This document shows positions 26,293 to 35,163 of a stretch of 64,000 bases of DNA, piece after piece. Under the pieces are notes generated by a model, which saw only the letters and a program-made list of their open reading frames with translations, was not told where the DNA came from and ran no database searches. The stretch comes from Eubacterium sp. (lineage in GTDB: Bacteria > Bacillota > Clostridia > Lachnospirales > Lachnospiraceae). The DNA is taken from positions 24,745 through 88,744 of the forward strand of contig JAAWJJ010000004.1 of the NCBI GenBank assembly GCA_022796875.1, in the 5' to 3' direction. Position 1 is the first letter of the stretch, and every line of letters starts with the position of its first letter. Made by a program: the position numbers and the translations under genes.

Positions 26293-27138
26293 TCAGGAGA
26301 AAAAGTTCTCTGCCAGCGTAAACGTTCCGACCGCCGCTACCGTTCCGGTCATAAACATCGTCTGATCTTCCGCGATCTCTATCTCCAGTTCTCCGCCCTC
26401 CATATGCACGGTAATTCTTTCGTCCACAATGCCCATGCGGTAAGCTGCCGCCGCTGCCGCACATGCGCCTGTGCCGGAAGCCAGCGTATATCCGGCTCCC
26501 CTTTCAAAAATTTCAATTTCCACATTTTGCCTGTCGGTCACTTTGCAAAGCTGCATATTGATTCTCTCCGGAAAATATTCTGCCGATTCCACATACGGGC
26601 CCAGATCTTTGGCTTTTTGCTTTGTGACTTCTTCTGTCATAATCACGCAATTCGGATTTCCGACCGACAGACATGTCATATTATAAAAACTTCCGGCAAA
26701 CATAACCGGCTCATTTATGATCTCACTGCTTAGTCCGACCACCGGTATTTTATCACTGGCAAAATCAGGTTTCCCCATATTTACGCGCATTTTTGTCCCC
26801 GCGCCGTCCAAAAATTCTATTTCCACATCCCCCGACGCTGTCGTAAGCACAAATTTCTTTTCGGTCACGTATCCGGCGTCCAGTAAATATTTTGCAAAAA
26901 TACGGACTCCGTTCCCACTGCGCTCCGCCTCGCTTCCGTCCGGGTTATAAATACGGACTTTTATTTTCCCGTTTTCCATAATCGGACCATACAAAATACC
27001 GTCCGCACCTACGCCGAAATTGCGGCGGCAAAGCATTTCGATCTTCCGTTCCTGTAACTGAATTTCATTTTTATTCGGGTCAAGTACCAGATAATCGTTC
27101 CCTAATCCATGATATTTGCTCATTGTGATCGTATCCAT
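26293..27138 (-). CDS. dapF: Diaminopimelate epimerase homologue with Ser/Ser in place of both catalytic Cys
   Basis: 281 residues, full length for DapF (LL- to meso-diaminopimelate, lysine and wall synthesis, cytosolic). Family segments are intact: MSKYHGLGNDYLVLD, RNFGVGADGILYG, YNPDGSEAER-SGNGVR and ERGAGYTLA-SGTGACAAA. At the two positions normally occupied by the catalytic acid/base cysteines (CGNGxR and ACGTG) codons AGT and TCC both give serine. The rest looks unimpaired, so this is not simple decay. Either the enzyme works with serines, has another substrate, or a second DapF exists elsewhere. Monocistronic, divergent from an AraC regulator. Confidence 0.85.
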   Translation of the reverse strand: MDTITMSKYHGLGNDYLVLDPNKNEIQLQERKIEMLCRRNFGVGADGILYGPIMENGKIKVRIYNPDGSEAERSGNGVRIFAKYLLDAGYVTEKKFVLTTASGDVEIEFLDGAGTKMRVNMGKPDFASDKIPVVGLSSEIINEPVMFAGSFYNMTCLSVGNPNCVIMTEEVTKQKAKDLGPYVESAEYFPERINMQLCKVTDRQNVEIEIFERGAGYTLASGTGACAAAAAAYRMGIVDERITVHMEGGELEIEIAEDQTMFMTGTVAAVGTFTLAENFFS

Positions 27139-27177
27139 ACCATCTCTCCTTTACTCCGTTATTTCTTTTAAGTATAT

Positions 27178-27234
27178 AGCACACTTTTTGCGCAGAAAAG
27201 CGCATATAGTGCTTGAAACATTGCAAAAAGTGCT
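27178..27234. promoter_or_regulatory. Inverted repeat between dapF and the AraC gene
   Basis: GCACACTTTTTGC (near 27179-27191) and TTGCAAAAAGTGC (27221-27233) face each other about 30 bp apart in the divergent region. A possible AraC-type operator; alternatively chance AT-rich similarity. Confidence 0.35.
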
Positions 27235-27308
27235 GTATTCTTTTTACAGGTTATCCTGTTTTAAACCGTAACCAGTTCCAGCAATCAAAACCACACAGGG
27301 AGAACGCT

Positions 27309-28154
27309 ATGCCAGAACAAAAAACGGCCTCCGGGTATCTTCATCAGGACTTCCGGCTGTTTCATTTAAAAGACAAAAAAAATATTACCTTTCCTTTTCA
27401 CTATCACGATTTTAATAAAATCATCGTTTTTTTATCGGGTAATGTAACGTATCTGGTAGAGGGAAAAGCTTACTTTTTAAAACCGCTGGATATTCTTCTG
27501 ATTGGACGTCATGATATACACAAGCCGATCATTGACTCCCAAAGCGCTTATGAACGCATTGTAATCTGGATCAATAATGATTTTCTGAAATCAGACCTGT
27601 CACGGCAGACCGACATTTCAAAATGCTTTGATACTGCCAGCAGCCGCAGTTTAAATCTGATCCGTCTGGATGCCGCTCTGCAAAATAAGATCCGGGAACT
27701 TTTGCACACGTTGGAACATTCCCTGCAAAGTGAGGAATATGGCAGTGATATTTTGAGCCACACTTACTTTTTACAGCTTATGGTATATTTAAACCGGATT
27801 TTTGCCGACCCGGAATATCGGTTAGATACCGCAGCGTCAGAATCCAATCAACAAATGGACCATATCCTTTCCTACCTGAATACACACTATACACAAGAGC
27901 TTCAAGTTGCTTCACTGGCAGAACATTTTTATTTAAGCCCTTCTTATCTGATGCACAAATTTAAAGCCGTTACCGGATATACATTACATCAGTACATTAT
28001 CCGGAAACGGCTCTTATCGGCAAGCAAACTGATTCAATCCGGTACTCCGGTCATGAAAGCGTCTGCTCAGTGCGGTTTTTCTGACTATTCCTCTTTTTCA
28101 CGTGCTTTTAAAAAAATGTTCGGATGCCCGCCGCGGGACTATTTTCGGGCTTAG
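27309..28154 (+). CDS. AraC-family transcriptional regulator
   Basis: 281 residues from ATG at 27309 behind GGGAGAA; the open frame reaches a TTG at 27213, not favoured. N-terminal cupin-like domain (FHYHDFNKIIVFLSGNVTYLV-type, with HDIHKP). C-terminal double helix-turn-helix (YLNTHYTQELQVASLAEHF; HQYIIRKRLLSASKLIQSG; CGFSDYSSFSRAFKKMFG). Ligand unknown, target perhaps the neighbouring dapF or an unlinked gene. Overlaps the convergent gene at 28151 by 4 nt. Confidence 0.8.
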   Translation: MPEQKTASGYLHQDFRLFHLKDKKNITFPFHYHDFNKIIVFLSGNVTYLVEGKAYFLKPLDILLIGRHDIHKPIIDSQSAYERIVIWINNDFLKSDLSRQTDISKCFDTASSRSLNLIRLDAALQNKIRELLHTLEHSLQSEEYGSDILSHTYFLQLMVYLNRIFADPEYRLDTAASESNQQMDHILSYLNTHYTQELQVASLAEHFYLSPSYLMHKFKAVTGYTLHQYIIRKRLLSASKLIQSGTPVMKASAQCGFSDYSSFSRAFKKMFGCPPRDYFRA

Positions 28155-28717
28155 GTTTCGGATTCCCTGTTTGCCGCCATCGTTTCTTCTACCACCCTGG
28201 CCGCCTTAGCCGACTCATCCGTGGACTGTGCCCGCTGCAGCGTCTGCTCTGCCAGTTCTTCTCTTTCTTTTATCTCCCGCATCATTTCTTCGGCCGCCGC
28301 CTGCGCCGCTTCCTGCGGCGTTTCCACTTTTTTTACGGCCTCGGCAGGTTCCTGCGGCGTTTCCGCTTTTTTTACGGCCTCGGTATCTTCCAGTATTTTA
28401 TCCAGGTCAAATTTTTTCTCGTCCAGTATACTGTCGATCATTTGCGCATGCTCCGCTTCTACCGGCTGTTTTCCGTAATTGCCGGAACGCGACTTTGTAG
28501 TCGGATTGTATTCCATATCCCTGCCTGTTTTCCCACCGGCCGCTGCCCCGCCGCTTCCTGCAGCGCCGGACTTCTTCTCACCGGCTTCTGTTCCCGGGGT
28601 ATCTTCCGGTGCCTGATCCCCTATTTTTTTTTGTTCTGCAGAATAATTGACATTCCAATATTTTACAACGCTCCTTTTTAACCTGTCCTGCTCCATTTTT
28701 CTTTCAATATAATCCAT
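28151..28717 (-). CDS. Uncharacterised low-complexity protein
   Basis: 188 residues, not recognised. N-terminus MDYIERKMEQDRLKRSVVKY; a Gly/Ala-rich stretch (GAAGSGGAAAGGK); an internal 14-residue-scale repeat EAVKKAETPQEPA / EAVKKVETPQEAA; then a charged helix rich in Glu/Arg. No signal peptide or membrane segment. GGAG-like sequence precedes the ATG. It lies divergent from sigG with 78 bp between, and so may be read from the same sporulation-type control region (inference). Confidence 0.55.
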   Translation of the reverse strand: MDYIERKMEQDRLKRSVVKYWNVNYSAEQKKIGDQAPEDTPGTEAGEKKSGAAGSGGAAAGGKTGRDMEYNPTTKSRSGNYGKQPVEAEHAQMIDSILDEKKFDLDKILEDTEAVKKAETPQEPAEAVKKVETPQEAAQAAAEEMMREIKEREELAEQTLQRAQSTDESAKAARVVEETMAANRESET

Positions 28718-28733
28718 TCTATAATCTCCGTTT

Positions 28734-28762
28734 GTATATTTTTTTTATTTTTGTCCATTCTA
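28734..28762 (+). promoter_or_regulatory. Sigma-G/F-type promoter of sigG
   Basis: GTATA (28734-28738), 17-nt spacer, CATTCTA (28756-28762). These match the Bacillus sigma-G elements GHATR and CATWMTA, with spacing one short of the usual 18. It lies 33 bp before the sigG start and fits autoregulation. Confidence 0.55.
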
Positions 28763-28795
28763 ATATCATAATATTATCTGTCAAAGGAGAATCCC

Positions 28796-29599
28796 ATGTC
28801 TACTTACAAAGTTGAAATTTGCGGAGTCAATACTTCAAAACTCCCTGTCCTTGCAGAAGAAGAAAAAGCCGCACTGTTTGAAAAAATCAAACAGGGGGAT
28901 ACCAGCGCACGAGAGAAATATATTAAAGGAAACCTCCGCCTTGTTCTAAGCGTAATCCGACGTTTCAGCAACAGCAATGAAAACATTGACGATCTCTTCC
29001 AGATCGGATGTATCGGCCTGATAAAATCCATCGACAATTTTGATACTTCCTTAAATGTAAAATTTTCCACCTATGCCGTACCCATGATTCTTGGCGAAGT
29101 GAGAAGATATCTCCGGGACAATAATTCCATCCGCGTCAGCCGTTCTTTAAGAGATACCGCCTACAAAGCCATCCATGCGCGGGAACTTCTGACCCGCCGC
29201 AATCTGGCAGAACCTACCGTAGAAGAAATCTCCACGGAAATCGGTATTTCCAAAGAAGATATCGTCTTCGCCCTTGACGCCATCCAAAGCCCGTTAAGCC
29301 TGTACGACCCCGTCTATACAGACGGCGGGGACGCCCTCTATGTTATGGACCAAATCCGCGATACCAAAAACAAAGAGGAACGCTGGGTGGAATCCCTGTC
29401 CTTAAACGACGCCATCAAACGTTTGGGAAAACGGGAACAATATATCGTGAAACTGCGCTTTTTTGAAGGCAAAACCCAGATGGAAGTCGCCCGGCAGATT
29501 CATATTTCCCAGGCGCAGGTCAGCCGTCTGGAAAAAAATGCCCTCAAAGTCATGCGCAATTATTTGTCTATTTCTCCCACTTGTCACACAGGGAATTAA
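28796..29599 (+). CDS. sigG: RNA polymerase sporulation sigma factor sigma-G
   Basis: 267 residues. The N-terminus VEICGVNTSKLPVL is the highly conserved sigma-G start. Region 2 (LVLSVIRRFSNSNENIDDLFQIG; STYAVPMILGEVRRYLRDN) and region 4 (EQYIVKLRFFEGKTQMEVARQ; HISQAQVSRLEKNAL) follow. AAAGGAG precedes the ATG. It controls late forespore genes. In Bacillus it lies directly after sigE; here it is inverted and separated from sigE by an MBL-fold gene. Its last 32 nt overlap that convergent gene, giving a C-terminal extension SPTCHTGN. Confidence 0.95.
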   Translation: MSTYKVEICGVNTSKLPVLAEEEKAALFEKIKQGDTSAREKYIKGNLRLVLSVIRRFSNSNENIDDLFQIGCIGLIKSIDNFDTSLNVKFSTYAVPMILGEVRRYLRDNNSIRVSRSLRDTAYKAIHARELLTRRNLAEPTVEEISTEIGISKEDIVFALDAIQSPLSLYDPVYTDGGDALYVMDQIRDTKNKEERWVESLSLNDAIKRLGKREQYIVKLRFFEGKTQMEVARQIHISQAQVSRLEKNALKVMRNYLSISPTCHTGN

Positions 29600-31166
29600 C
29601 CTGGTCGGCAAAAGCGCCCAGTTCTTTATTCGGCCTGCCCTCGCATTTTTTAATGACTGCCGCCAGCCTTTGCCCTGCTGCCACAAGCCGTGCAAATATA
29701 TTGGAAGCCGTACGGGATTTTTTCTCTTTTTTCACGACTTTTTCGCGGCTTCCGACCACGATCTGCTCACCGGTCAGCAAATCGAAAGAATCGCCGCTGT
29801 AAGGTGCGTAAGCTTCAAATCCCTGCGCTTTTAAATGTCCGGCAAATTCTTCGCAGACATCGTCGTCCCCATGCACGACAAATATTTTTTCCGGTTTCTG
29901 TTCCAGCGCCTGCACCCATTTTGTCAGATGGGTGCGGTCCGCATGGCCGCTGATTCCCGGCAGATTCAATATTTTTGCCTGTACGTCGATCGTTTCTCCA
30001 AACAGTTTAACTTCCCGGATACCGCCTAACAGGGCGTTCCCCAACGTACCCGGAACCTGATATCCGACAAACAGGATCGTGGAATCTTTCCGCCATAAAT
30101 TGTGTTTCAAATGATGGCGGATCCGGCCCGCTTCGCACATGCCCGACGCCGACATAATCACTACCGGATGGCGGATAAAGTTGATCGCTTTGGATTCCTC
30201 CGCGCTGACCGCTATTTTGAGTCCGTCAAAACCGATCGGATTGATTCCCTGATTTACAAGCGCCGTCGCTTCCTCATCAAAACATTCCGACACGCTCTTC
30301 TGAAAAATCTGCGTGGCTTCTACGGCTAACGGACTGTCGATATACACTTCAAAATCCGGATACTCCGGCAGCAGCCTCTCTGTCTTGATCCGCCGGAAGA
30401 AATACAAAAGCTCCTGCGTCCGTCCTACGGAAAATGCCGGAATCACAAGATTTCCCCCATTTCGGAACGTATTGCGGACGGCGTCTGCCAATGCAATGGC
30501 ATAGTCCGGCGGCGCCGTATGTTCTTTATCCCCATAGGTAGATTCCATAATGACATAATCCGCGTCTTTTGCCGTATGCGGCACTTTGATTAACGGTTTG
30601 TTAATGTTTCCGATATCGCCTGAAAACAGCAGTTTTACGGTTTCATCCTCTTCGGTCGCCCACATTTCGATGCTGGCGGAACCAAGAAGATGCCCCGCGT
30701 CAATAAAACGCACTTTCAACTCGTCACAGACAGAAATCTCTTCTTCATAAGCGCACGGCACAAACAGGTCCAATACTCCCAACGCATCTTCCATCGAATA
30801 CATCGGCGTCACTTCCGGAAGCCCTGCACGTCTGGCCTTACGGTTTCTCCATTCCGCTTCAAACTGCTGAATGTGCGCGCTGTCTTTTAACATGATTCCG
30901 CAAAGATTGGTCGTCGCTTCCGTCGCAAACACCTGCCCCCGGAATCCATGGCCGTACAGAAACGGCAAAAGTCCCGAATGGTCAATGTGCGCATGCGTAA
31001 TAAAGACATAATCCACTAACGCCGAATTGACCGGAATACTCTGATTTACATACAGATCCGGCCCCTGCTCCATACCGCAGTCAATCAGGATATGTTTCCC
31101 GTCGACTTCCAGATAATGACAGCTCCCTGTCACTTCATGGTCCGCTCCTAAAAATACTATTCTCAT
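29568..31166 (-). CDS. MBL-fold / beta-CASP family ribonuclease-like protein
   Basis: 532 residues. Metallo-beta-lactamase motif HAHIDHSG near residue 58-65; LLFSGDIGN for motif 4; beta-CASP region (IPAFSVGRTQELLYF); RNA-metabolising motif SGHADRTHL near 400. The C-terminal 100 residues are family-variable and basic. Related to CPSF-type nucleases that process RNA using two zinc ions. Located between sigG and sigE; whether it takes part in sporulation is unknown. Confidence 0.85.
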   Translation of the reverse strand: MRIVFLGADHEVTGSCHYLEVDGKHILIDCGMEQGPDLYVNQSIPVNSALVDYVFITHAHIDHSGLLPFLYGHGFRGQVFATEATTNLCGIMLKDSAHIQQFEAEWRNRKARRAGLPEVTPMYSMEDALGVLDLFVPCAYEEEISVCDELKVRFIDAGHLLGSASIEMWATEEDETVKLLFSGDIGNINKPLIKVPHTAKDADYVIMESTYGDKEHTAPPDYAIALADAVRNTFRNGGNLVIPAFSVGRTQELLYFFRRIKTERLLPEYPDFEVYIDSPLAVEATQIFQKSVSECFDEEATALVNQGINPIGFDGLKIAVSAEESKAINFIRHPVVIMSASGMCEAGRIRHHLKHNLWRKDSTILFVGYQVPGTLGNALLGGIREVKLFGETIDVQAKILNLPGISGHADRTHLTKWVQALEQKPEKIFVVHGDDDVCEEFAGHLKAQGFEAYAPYSGDSFDLLTGEQIVVGSREKVVKKEKKSRTASNIFARLVAAGQRLAAVIKKCEGRPNKELGAFADQVNSLCDKWEK

Positions 31167-31299
31167 ATATCCACCTTCATCCTAAATGTCGTTTTGTCTG
31201 AATTTATAGTAACTTTTTGCACATCTTTTGTCAATATTTTTGGACAATTCCGCTTTTTTTGTATGGCAGCGCCTCTATAAAAATAAAGCGGAACTGTTC

Positions 31300-32040
31300 C
31301 TACTCCAACCGGATAATTTCCTTTTTCAGCCTCTTCATAATCTTTTTCTCCAGCCGGGAAATATAAGACTGGGAAATGCCAAGCAGATCCGCAACTTCTT
31401 TTTGCGTCAGTTCTTCTCCTTCCCCCCGGTTTAATCCATAACGCAGTTCAATGATCGTCCGTTCCCGGCCGCTCAGCCGCGTGATTGCTTTTAACAGCAG
31501 CTTCTTTTCCACTTCGCTTTCAATATCGCGGTATACGACGTCTTCTTCCGTGCCTAGAATGTCGGACAGCAGCAATTCATTTCCGTCCCAGTCCACGTTT
31601 AACGGCTCATCTATGGACACCTCCAGTTTGTGTTTGCTTGTTCTGCGCAAATACATCAGTATTTCGTTTTCAATGCAGCGCGACGCATAAGTCGCCAGTT
31701 TGATATTTTTTAACGGATCAAACGTATTGATCGCTTTGATCAGGCCAATTGTCCCGATGGAAATCAGGTCTTCTACTCCGACTCCGGTATTATCGAATTT
31801 TTTGGCAATATAAACGACCAGACGCAAATTATGCTCGATTAACTGGCTTTTTGCCTTTGTCGGGTCATCTCCCATCAGTTCATGCAGCGCCGCCTGCTCT
31901 TCTTTTGTTTCCAACGGAGGCGGCAGTACTTCCGCTCCGCCGATGTAATATACTTCACGCTCTTTTGTCAGAAAAATTTCCTGTATGGACCGGAACAGGT
32001 GCATCTGCCTTTGTCCGATTTCCGAAAACTTTATGTACAC
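31300..32040 (-). CDS. sigE: Pro-sigma-E, RNA polymerase sporulation sigma factor
   Basis: 246 residues from GTG at 32040, with GGAGGGAG 8 nt upstream. An N-terminal pro-sequence of about 29 residues precedes the conserved [14 protein letters not shown]. Region 2 ([52 protein letters not shown]) and region 4 ([31 protein letters not shown]) are complete. It directs mother-cell transcription after cleavage by SpoIIGA. Overlaps spoIIGA by 10 nt. Confidence 0.95.
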   Translation of the reverse strand: MYIKFSEIGQRQMHLFRSIQEIFLTKEREVYYIGGAEVLPPPLETKEEQAALHELMGDDPTKAKSQLIEHNLRLVVYIAKKFDNTGVGVEDLISIGTIGLIKAINTFDPLKNIKLATYASRCIENEILMYLRRTSKHKLEVSIDEPLNVDWDGNELLLSDILGTEEDVVYRDIESEVEKKLLLKAITRLSGRERTIIELRYGLNRGEGEELTQKEVADLLGISQSYISRLEKKIMKRLKKEIIRLE

Positions 32041-32825
32041 GCTTCTTCTCCCTCCAGACTTGCCGCATGCAGCAGCATATGATATTTCTTTCCGGCAAAC
32101 AGCCTTTCACTGTTAATACCTATGACCGGCTTTTGTATTTGAATTTTCCTGTCTTTTGTATGGATTACCATTTTATCTATTGTAACCGCTTTCAGCAGGC
32201 CCTCGCTTTTTCCCAGGCTGTGAAACGGAATCAGCCGAACCGGCAGGCCCGCCGTTTTGATATACTCTTCTACATCAGCGTCGCATACGATGGATACCGG
32301 GGAATTGGTATAAGGATCTCTCAACAGGTTTCCCGAATCATAAAAAGCATGCAGTTCTATCCGATCCGTATTTTTCATATATAAATCAACAACATACTCT
32401 TTCCTCTTTTTGCTTTCTGTCCGCCGCAGGCTCCAGAGAAACACAAGCAGCAGCGCATAGATACAAATGGCCGGATAACGGAACTTATTCAAAAATTCAT
32501 TTTCACTACACCACTGCCAGACACCGCCTTCCAGGAAAATCATGACAAAAACCAGCAGAACGTCCTGCAGCAGACGTTTCCAGCTTCTTATGGAAAATCC
32601 CCACCAAACCATGAGTGGATTCAGTAAAATATGTATAACGGCGACTGCCGCTGCGTACGGCAGCGCCAAGATTGCCAGACAGGATATCGTATCTGTTACT
32701 GCAATCGCCGCAAATATCCGAAACTTAAGCTTATACCGGCGGATGACCATGACAAGCAGCGCCGCTGCCGCATCCATCAGGAAATTATTCAGCCAGAAAA
32801 CGTCTATGTAGAATTCATAATTCAA
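32031..32825 (-). CDS. spoIIGA: Sigma-E processing peptidase SpoIIGA
   Basis: 264 residues: five N-terminal hydrophobic helices (1-150) and a cytosolic aspartic-protease-like domain. [19 protein letters not shown] contains the catalytic aspartate. It cleaves pro-sigma-E at the septum. Co-transcribed with sigE from the Spo0A-type promoter at 32869-32944. Confidence 0.92.
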   Translation of the reverse strand: MNYEFYIDVFWLNNFLMDAAAALLVMVIRRYKLKFRIFAAIAVTDTISCLAILALPYAAAVAVIHILLNPLMVWWGFSIRSWKRLLQDVLLVFVMIFLEGGVWQWCSENEFLNKFRYPAICIYALLLVFLWSLRRTESKKRKEYVVDLYMKNTDRIELHAFYDSGNLLRDPYTNSPVSIVCDADVEEYIKTAGLPVRLIPFHSLGKSEGLLKAVTIDKMVIHTKDRKIQIQKPVIGINSERLFAGKKYHMLLHAASLEGEEACT

Positions 32826-32868
32826 AATTCACCTCCCGGTTTCCACTGTACTTCATGCCACATCCATT

Positions 32869-32944
32869 ATTATACGAAATGTATATGCTTCTTTTTGTCA
32901 AAACAGCAGTGCGGATGTTGGCTGATTGTATTAGATTTTCGACA
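32869..32944 (-). promoter_or_regulatory. spoIIG promoter with 21-bp spacer and Spo0A boxes
   Basis: Minus strand: TTGACA (32901-32896), then a 21-nt gap, then TATAAT (32874-32869). Both hexamers are perfect but abnormally far apart, as in the Bacillus spoIIG promoter, which has 22 bp and needs Spo0A. TGTCGAA, a perfect 0A box, is at 32944-32938, and TTTGACA overlapping the -35 is one base from the inverse 0A box. Confidence 0.75.
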
Positions 32945-32947
32945 AAA

Positions 32948-32978
32948 AAAGAAACGGTATCAAAAACACCGTTTCTTT
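32948..32978 (-). terminator. Terminator of the dcw operon after ftsZ
   Basis: AAAGAAACGGT and ACCGTTTCTTT form an 11-bp stem with a 9-nt loop, 18 nt after the ftsZ stop; T-rich DNA follows on the minus strand. Confidence 0.85.
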
Positions 32979-32995
32979 CATAATTTCTTTTTATA

Positions 32996-34270
32996 TTATT
33001 TTTTTGTATTTCTCAAAAATTCCGGAATCTTCAAATCTTTCTGCGGCACTTTTGCTTCCGGTTTGCGGATCCCCATCAATCCGTTCAGCGTATTATTGGC
33101 GCCGCCGTTTTGCAAAATACTGCCTCCCTGCGGACGTGTCGTCTGCGGACGCGCTGTCGTCTGCTGACGGAATGTCCCGGTATCGGTATATGTAGGTGTC
33201 ACGCTGCGGCTTGTCCCTATCGTGCCGAAACCTGCAGCGGTTGTCCGGCCTGACTGTGCCGTCGTCGGAGTCGTCGGCGCATAATTCATTCTCGGCATGC
33301 CCGGCATAATTTTATTCGCACGGCTTTCCAGACCGGTTGCAATAACGGTGATTGTCACTTCATCTGTCTTTGTTTCATCATATTTTGCACCGAAAATAAC
33401 ATTTGCGTTCTCACCGGCAAGTTCCTGGACATAGCTGGCTGCATCGTTGGCATCCATCAGGGAAATATCGCCGGAAATATTAATAATCACATGCGTCGCC
33501 CCGTCGATCGTTGTTTCTAACAACGGAGAGGATACGGCAAGCTTCACGGCCTCTAACGCTTTCTCATCCCCTCTGGCCATACCGATACCGATATGAGCCA
33601 GTCCTTTATCTTTCATGACTGTCTGCACGTCAGCAAAGTCAAGGTTAATTAACGCAGGTACGTTGATCAGATCAGTAATTCCCTGTACCGCCTGCTGTAA
33701 TACCTCGTCCGCTTTTTTCAAAGCGTCCGGCATCGTCGTACGGCGGTCTACGATCTCCAACAGCTTATCGTTCGGAATCACGATCAAAGTATCCACGCTG
33801 TCTTTCAACTGTTCAATTCCGGAAAGCGCGTTTACCATACGTGTTTTCGCTTCAAATTTAAATGGTTTCGTAACGACTCCGACTGTAAGGCTGCCTGCCT
33901 CTTTTGCAATACCTGCCACTACCGGCGCCGCCCCCGTTCCGGTGCCGCCTCCCATTCCGCACGTCACAAATACCATATCCGCACCTTTAATCGCCTGCGC
34001 CAGCTCGTCCCGGCTCTCTTCGGCCGCTTTCTGGCCGATCTCAGGCTGCGCGCCCGCTCCCAGTCCTTTTGTCAGTTTTTCACCTATCTGAATCAGCGTA
34101 GGAGCCTTACACAAAGTCAACGCCTGCTTATCTGTATTTACTCCGACAAACTCCACGCCTCCGATATTTTCATCAATCATTCTGTTTACTGCATTGTTTC
34201 CGGCTCCGCCTACTCCAATGACGATAATCTTCGCATTAGAGTTCGATTCCGTTGAAATTATTTCAAGCAA
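32996..34270 (-). CDS. ftsZ: Cell division GTPase FtsZ
   Basis: 424 residues. Tubulin signature [11 protein letters not shown] near residue 105, N-terminal [14 protein letters not shown]7 loop [12 protein letters not shown] variable linker rich in Thr/Gln follows from 315, and the C-terminal peptide LKIPEFLRN that binds FtsA/ZipA-type partners. It polymerises into the Z-ring at mid-cell and at the sporulation septum. Last gene of the dcw cluster with its own promoter upstream. Confidence 0.97.
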   Translation of the reverse strand: MLEIISTESNSNAKIIVIGVGGAGNNAVNRMIDENIGGVEFVGVNTDKQALTLCKAPTLIQIGEKLTKGLGAGAQPEIGQKAAEESRDELAQAIKGADMVFVTCGMGGGTGTGAAPVVAGIAKEAGSLTVGVVTKPFKFEAKTRMVNALSGIEQLKDSVDTLIVIPNDKLLEIVDRRTTMPDALKKADEVLQQAVQGITDLINVPALINLDFADVQTVMKDKGLAHIGIGMARGDEKALEAVKLAVSSPLLETTIDGATHVIINISGDISLMDANDAASYVQELAGENANVIFGAKYDETKTDEVTITVIATGLESRANKIMPGMPRMNYAPTTPTTAQSGRTTAAGFGTIGTSRSVTPTYTDTGTFRQQTTARPQTTRPQGGSILQNGGANNTLNGLMGIRKPEAKVPQKDLKIPEFLRNTKK

Positions 34271-34371
34271 GGGTATACCTCCTCTTTTCTAAACTAGTAC
34301 AACAAAAATCGAATAACTGACACCTTCACTTGTCTGATTGTCCATCAACTGTGTACTAGATCTTATATCCT

Positions 34372-34400
34372 ATCATATAATTTTTTAACGGATTACGCAA
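34372..34400 (-). promoter_or_regulatory. Sigma-A type promoter upstream of ftsZ
   Basis: Minus strand TTGCGT (34400-34395), 17-nt spacer, TATGAT (34377-34372), about 100 bp before the ftsZ start, in the 149-bp gap after divIB. Confidence 0.55.
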
Positions 34401-34419
34401 CAAAAAAATCAGAAATCCC

Positions 34420-35163
34420 TTAAATTTTTTCGAATACGATATCCGTCGTTTCCTGTGACCAGTCTTCCAAATGAAGGACGCCGCTCATTCCTGACAGCTG
34501 CGGCATGATTTCCGACATCCGCACTACTTTTTCGTTCAGGTTCCCGGCGTCCCCAAAAGCGACCTCTATCGTACCGTACGCAAACGTCAGGGTACCGTTG
34601 TCCTTATAATCAATCCGCTCCGGTACCAGCGAATATTTTTTCAGTGTCTGTCCTACGTTCAGCAGCGCCTTTCTGATGTCCGAATCAATCGGCAGCTTCT
34701 CATAAAGCGTCACGGAATCCATATTAATCCCCGTTACCTGCGGAACGCCTTCAATCACATCCGCCGAAGTTTCTACGACAAAACCGTCTTTGTCAAAATA
34801 CACATTCTGGCCGATCGACGGAATATAAATATACCCCAGCATGCCTTTTTCGTAAACTTTAATATGTATCGTATGAGGAATCTTCATGCTGACTTCCATA
34901 TCTTCTACAAAAGGCACTTCTTCTGTATCCAAAAACTTATATTTCAGAAATACGTACAGCGTATTCCAGCAATATTCGTCATTTAAAATGCTTTTTTCAA
35001 TCTGCTTGTCTGAATAAAGTTTGTTGCCCTCCACCTCTACTTTATTTACCGTAAAAACTTTTGTGACTATAAAATAGCCTACGAGGACGATCAGGGCAAG
35101 AATGAAAATGACCGTGAGAACTCTTTTTATCTTTCTTTTTCTTCTCCGTTTCTGTTTTATCAT
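34420..35163 (-). CDS. divIB: Division protein DivIB/FtsQ
   Basis: 247 residues. A basic cytosolic N-terminus (KQKRRRKRKIKRV) and one membrane segment (residues 15-36), then the POTRA domain (VNKVEVEGNKLYSDKQIEKSI) and the outer beta domain. It stabilises the divisome with FtsL and DivIC. Overlaps the end of ftsW by 4 nt. Confidence 0.88.
   Translation of the reverse strand: MIKQKRRRKRKIKRVLTVIFILALIVLVGYFIVTKVFTVNKVEVEGNKLYSDKQIEKSILNDEYCWNTLYVFLKYKFLDTEEVPFVEDMEVSMKIPHTIHIKVYEKGMLGYIYIPSIGQNVYFDKDGFVVETSADVIEGVPQVTGINMDSVTLYEKLPIDSDIRKALLNVGQTLKKYSLVPERIDYKDNGTLTFAYGTIEVAFGDAGNLNEKVVRMSEIMPQLSGMSGVLHLEDWSQETTDIVFEKI

Noticed and set aside
26293..27138. dapF as a pseudogene
   Set aside because: Frame is complete and every other family motif is intact, so substitution rather than decay is the better description.
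27213..27308. N-terminal extension of the AraC regulator from a TTG at 27213
   Set aside because: The stretch overlaps the putative operator and has no ribosome site, whereas ATG at 27309 has GGGAGAA.
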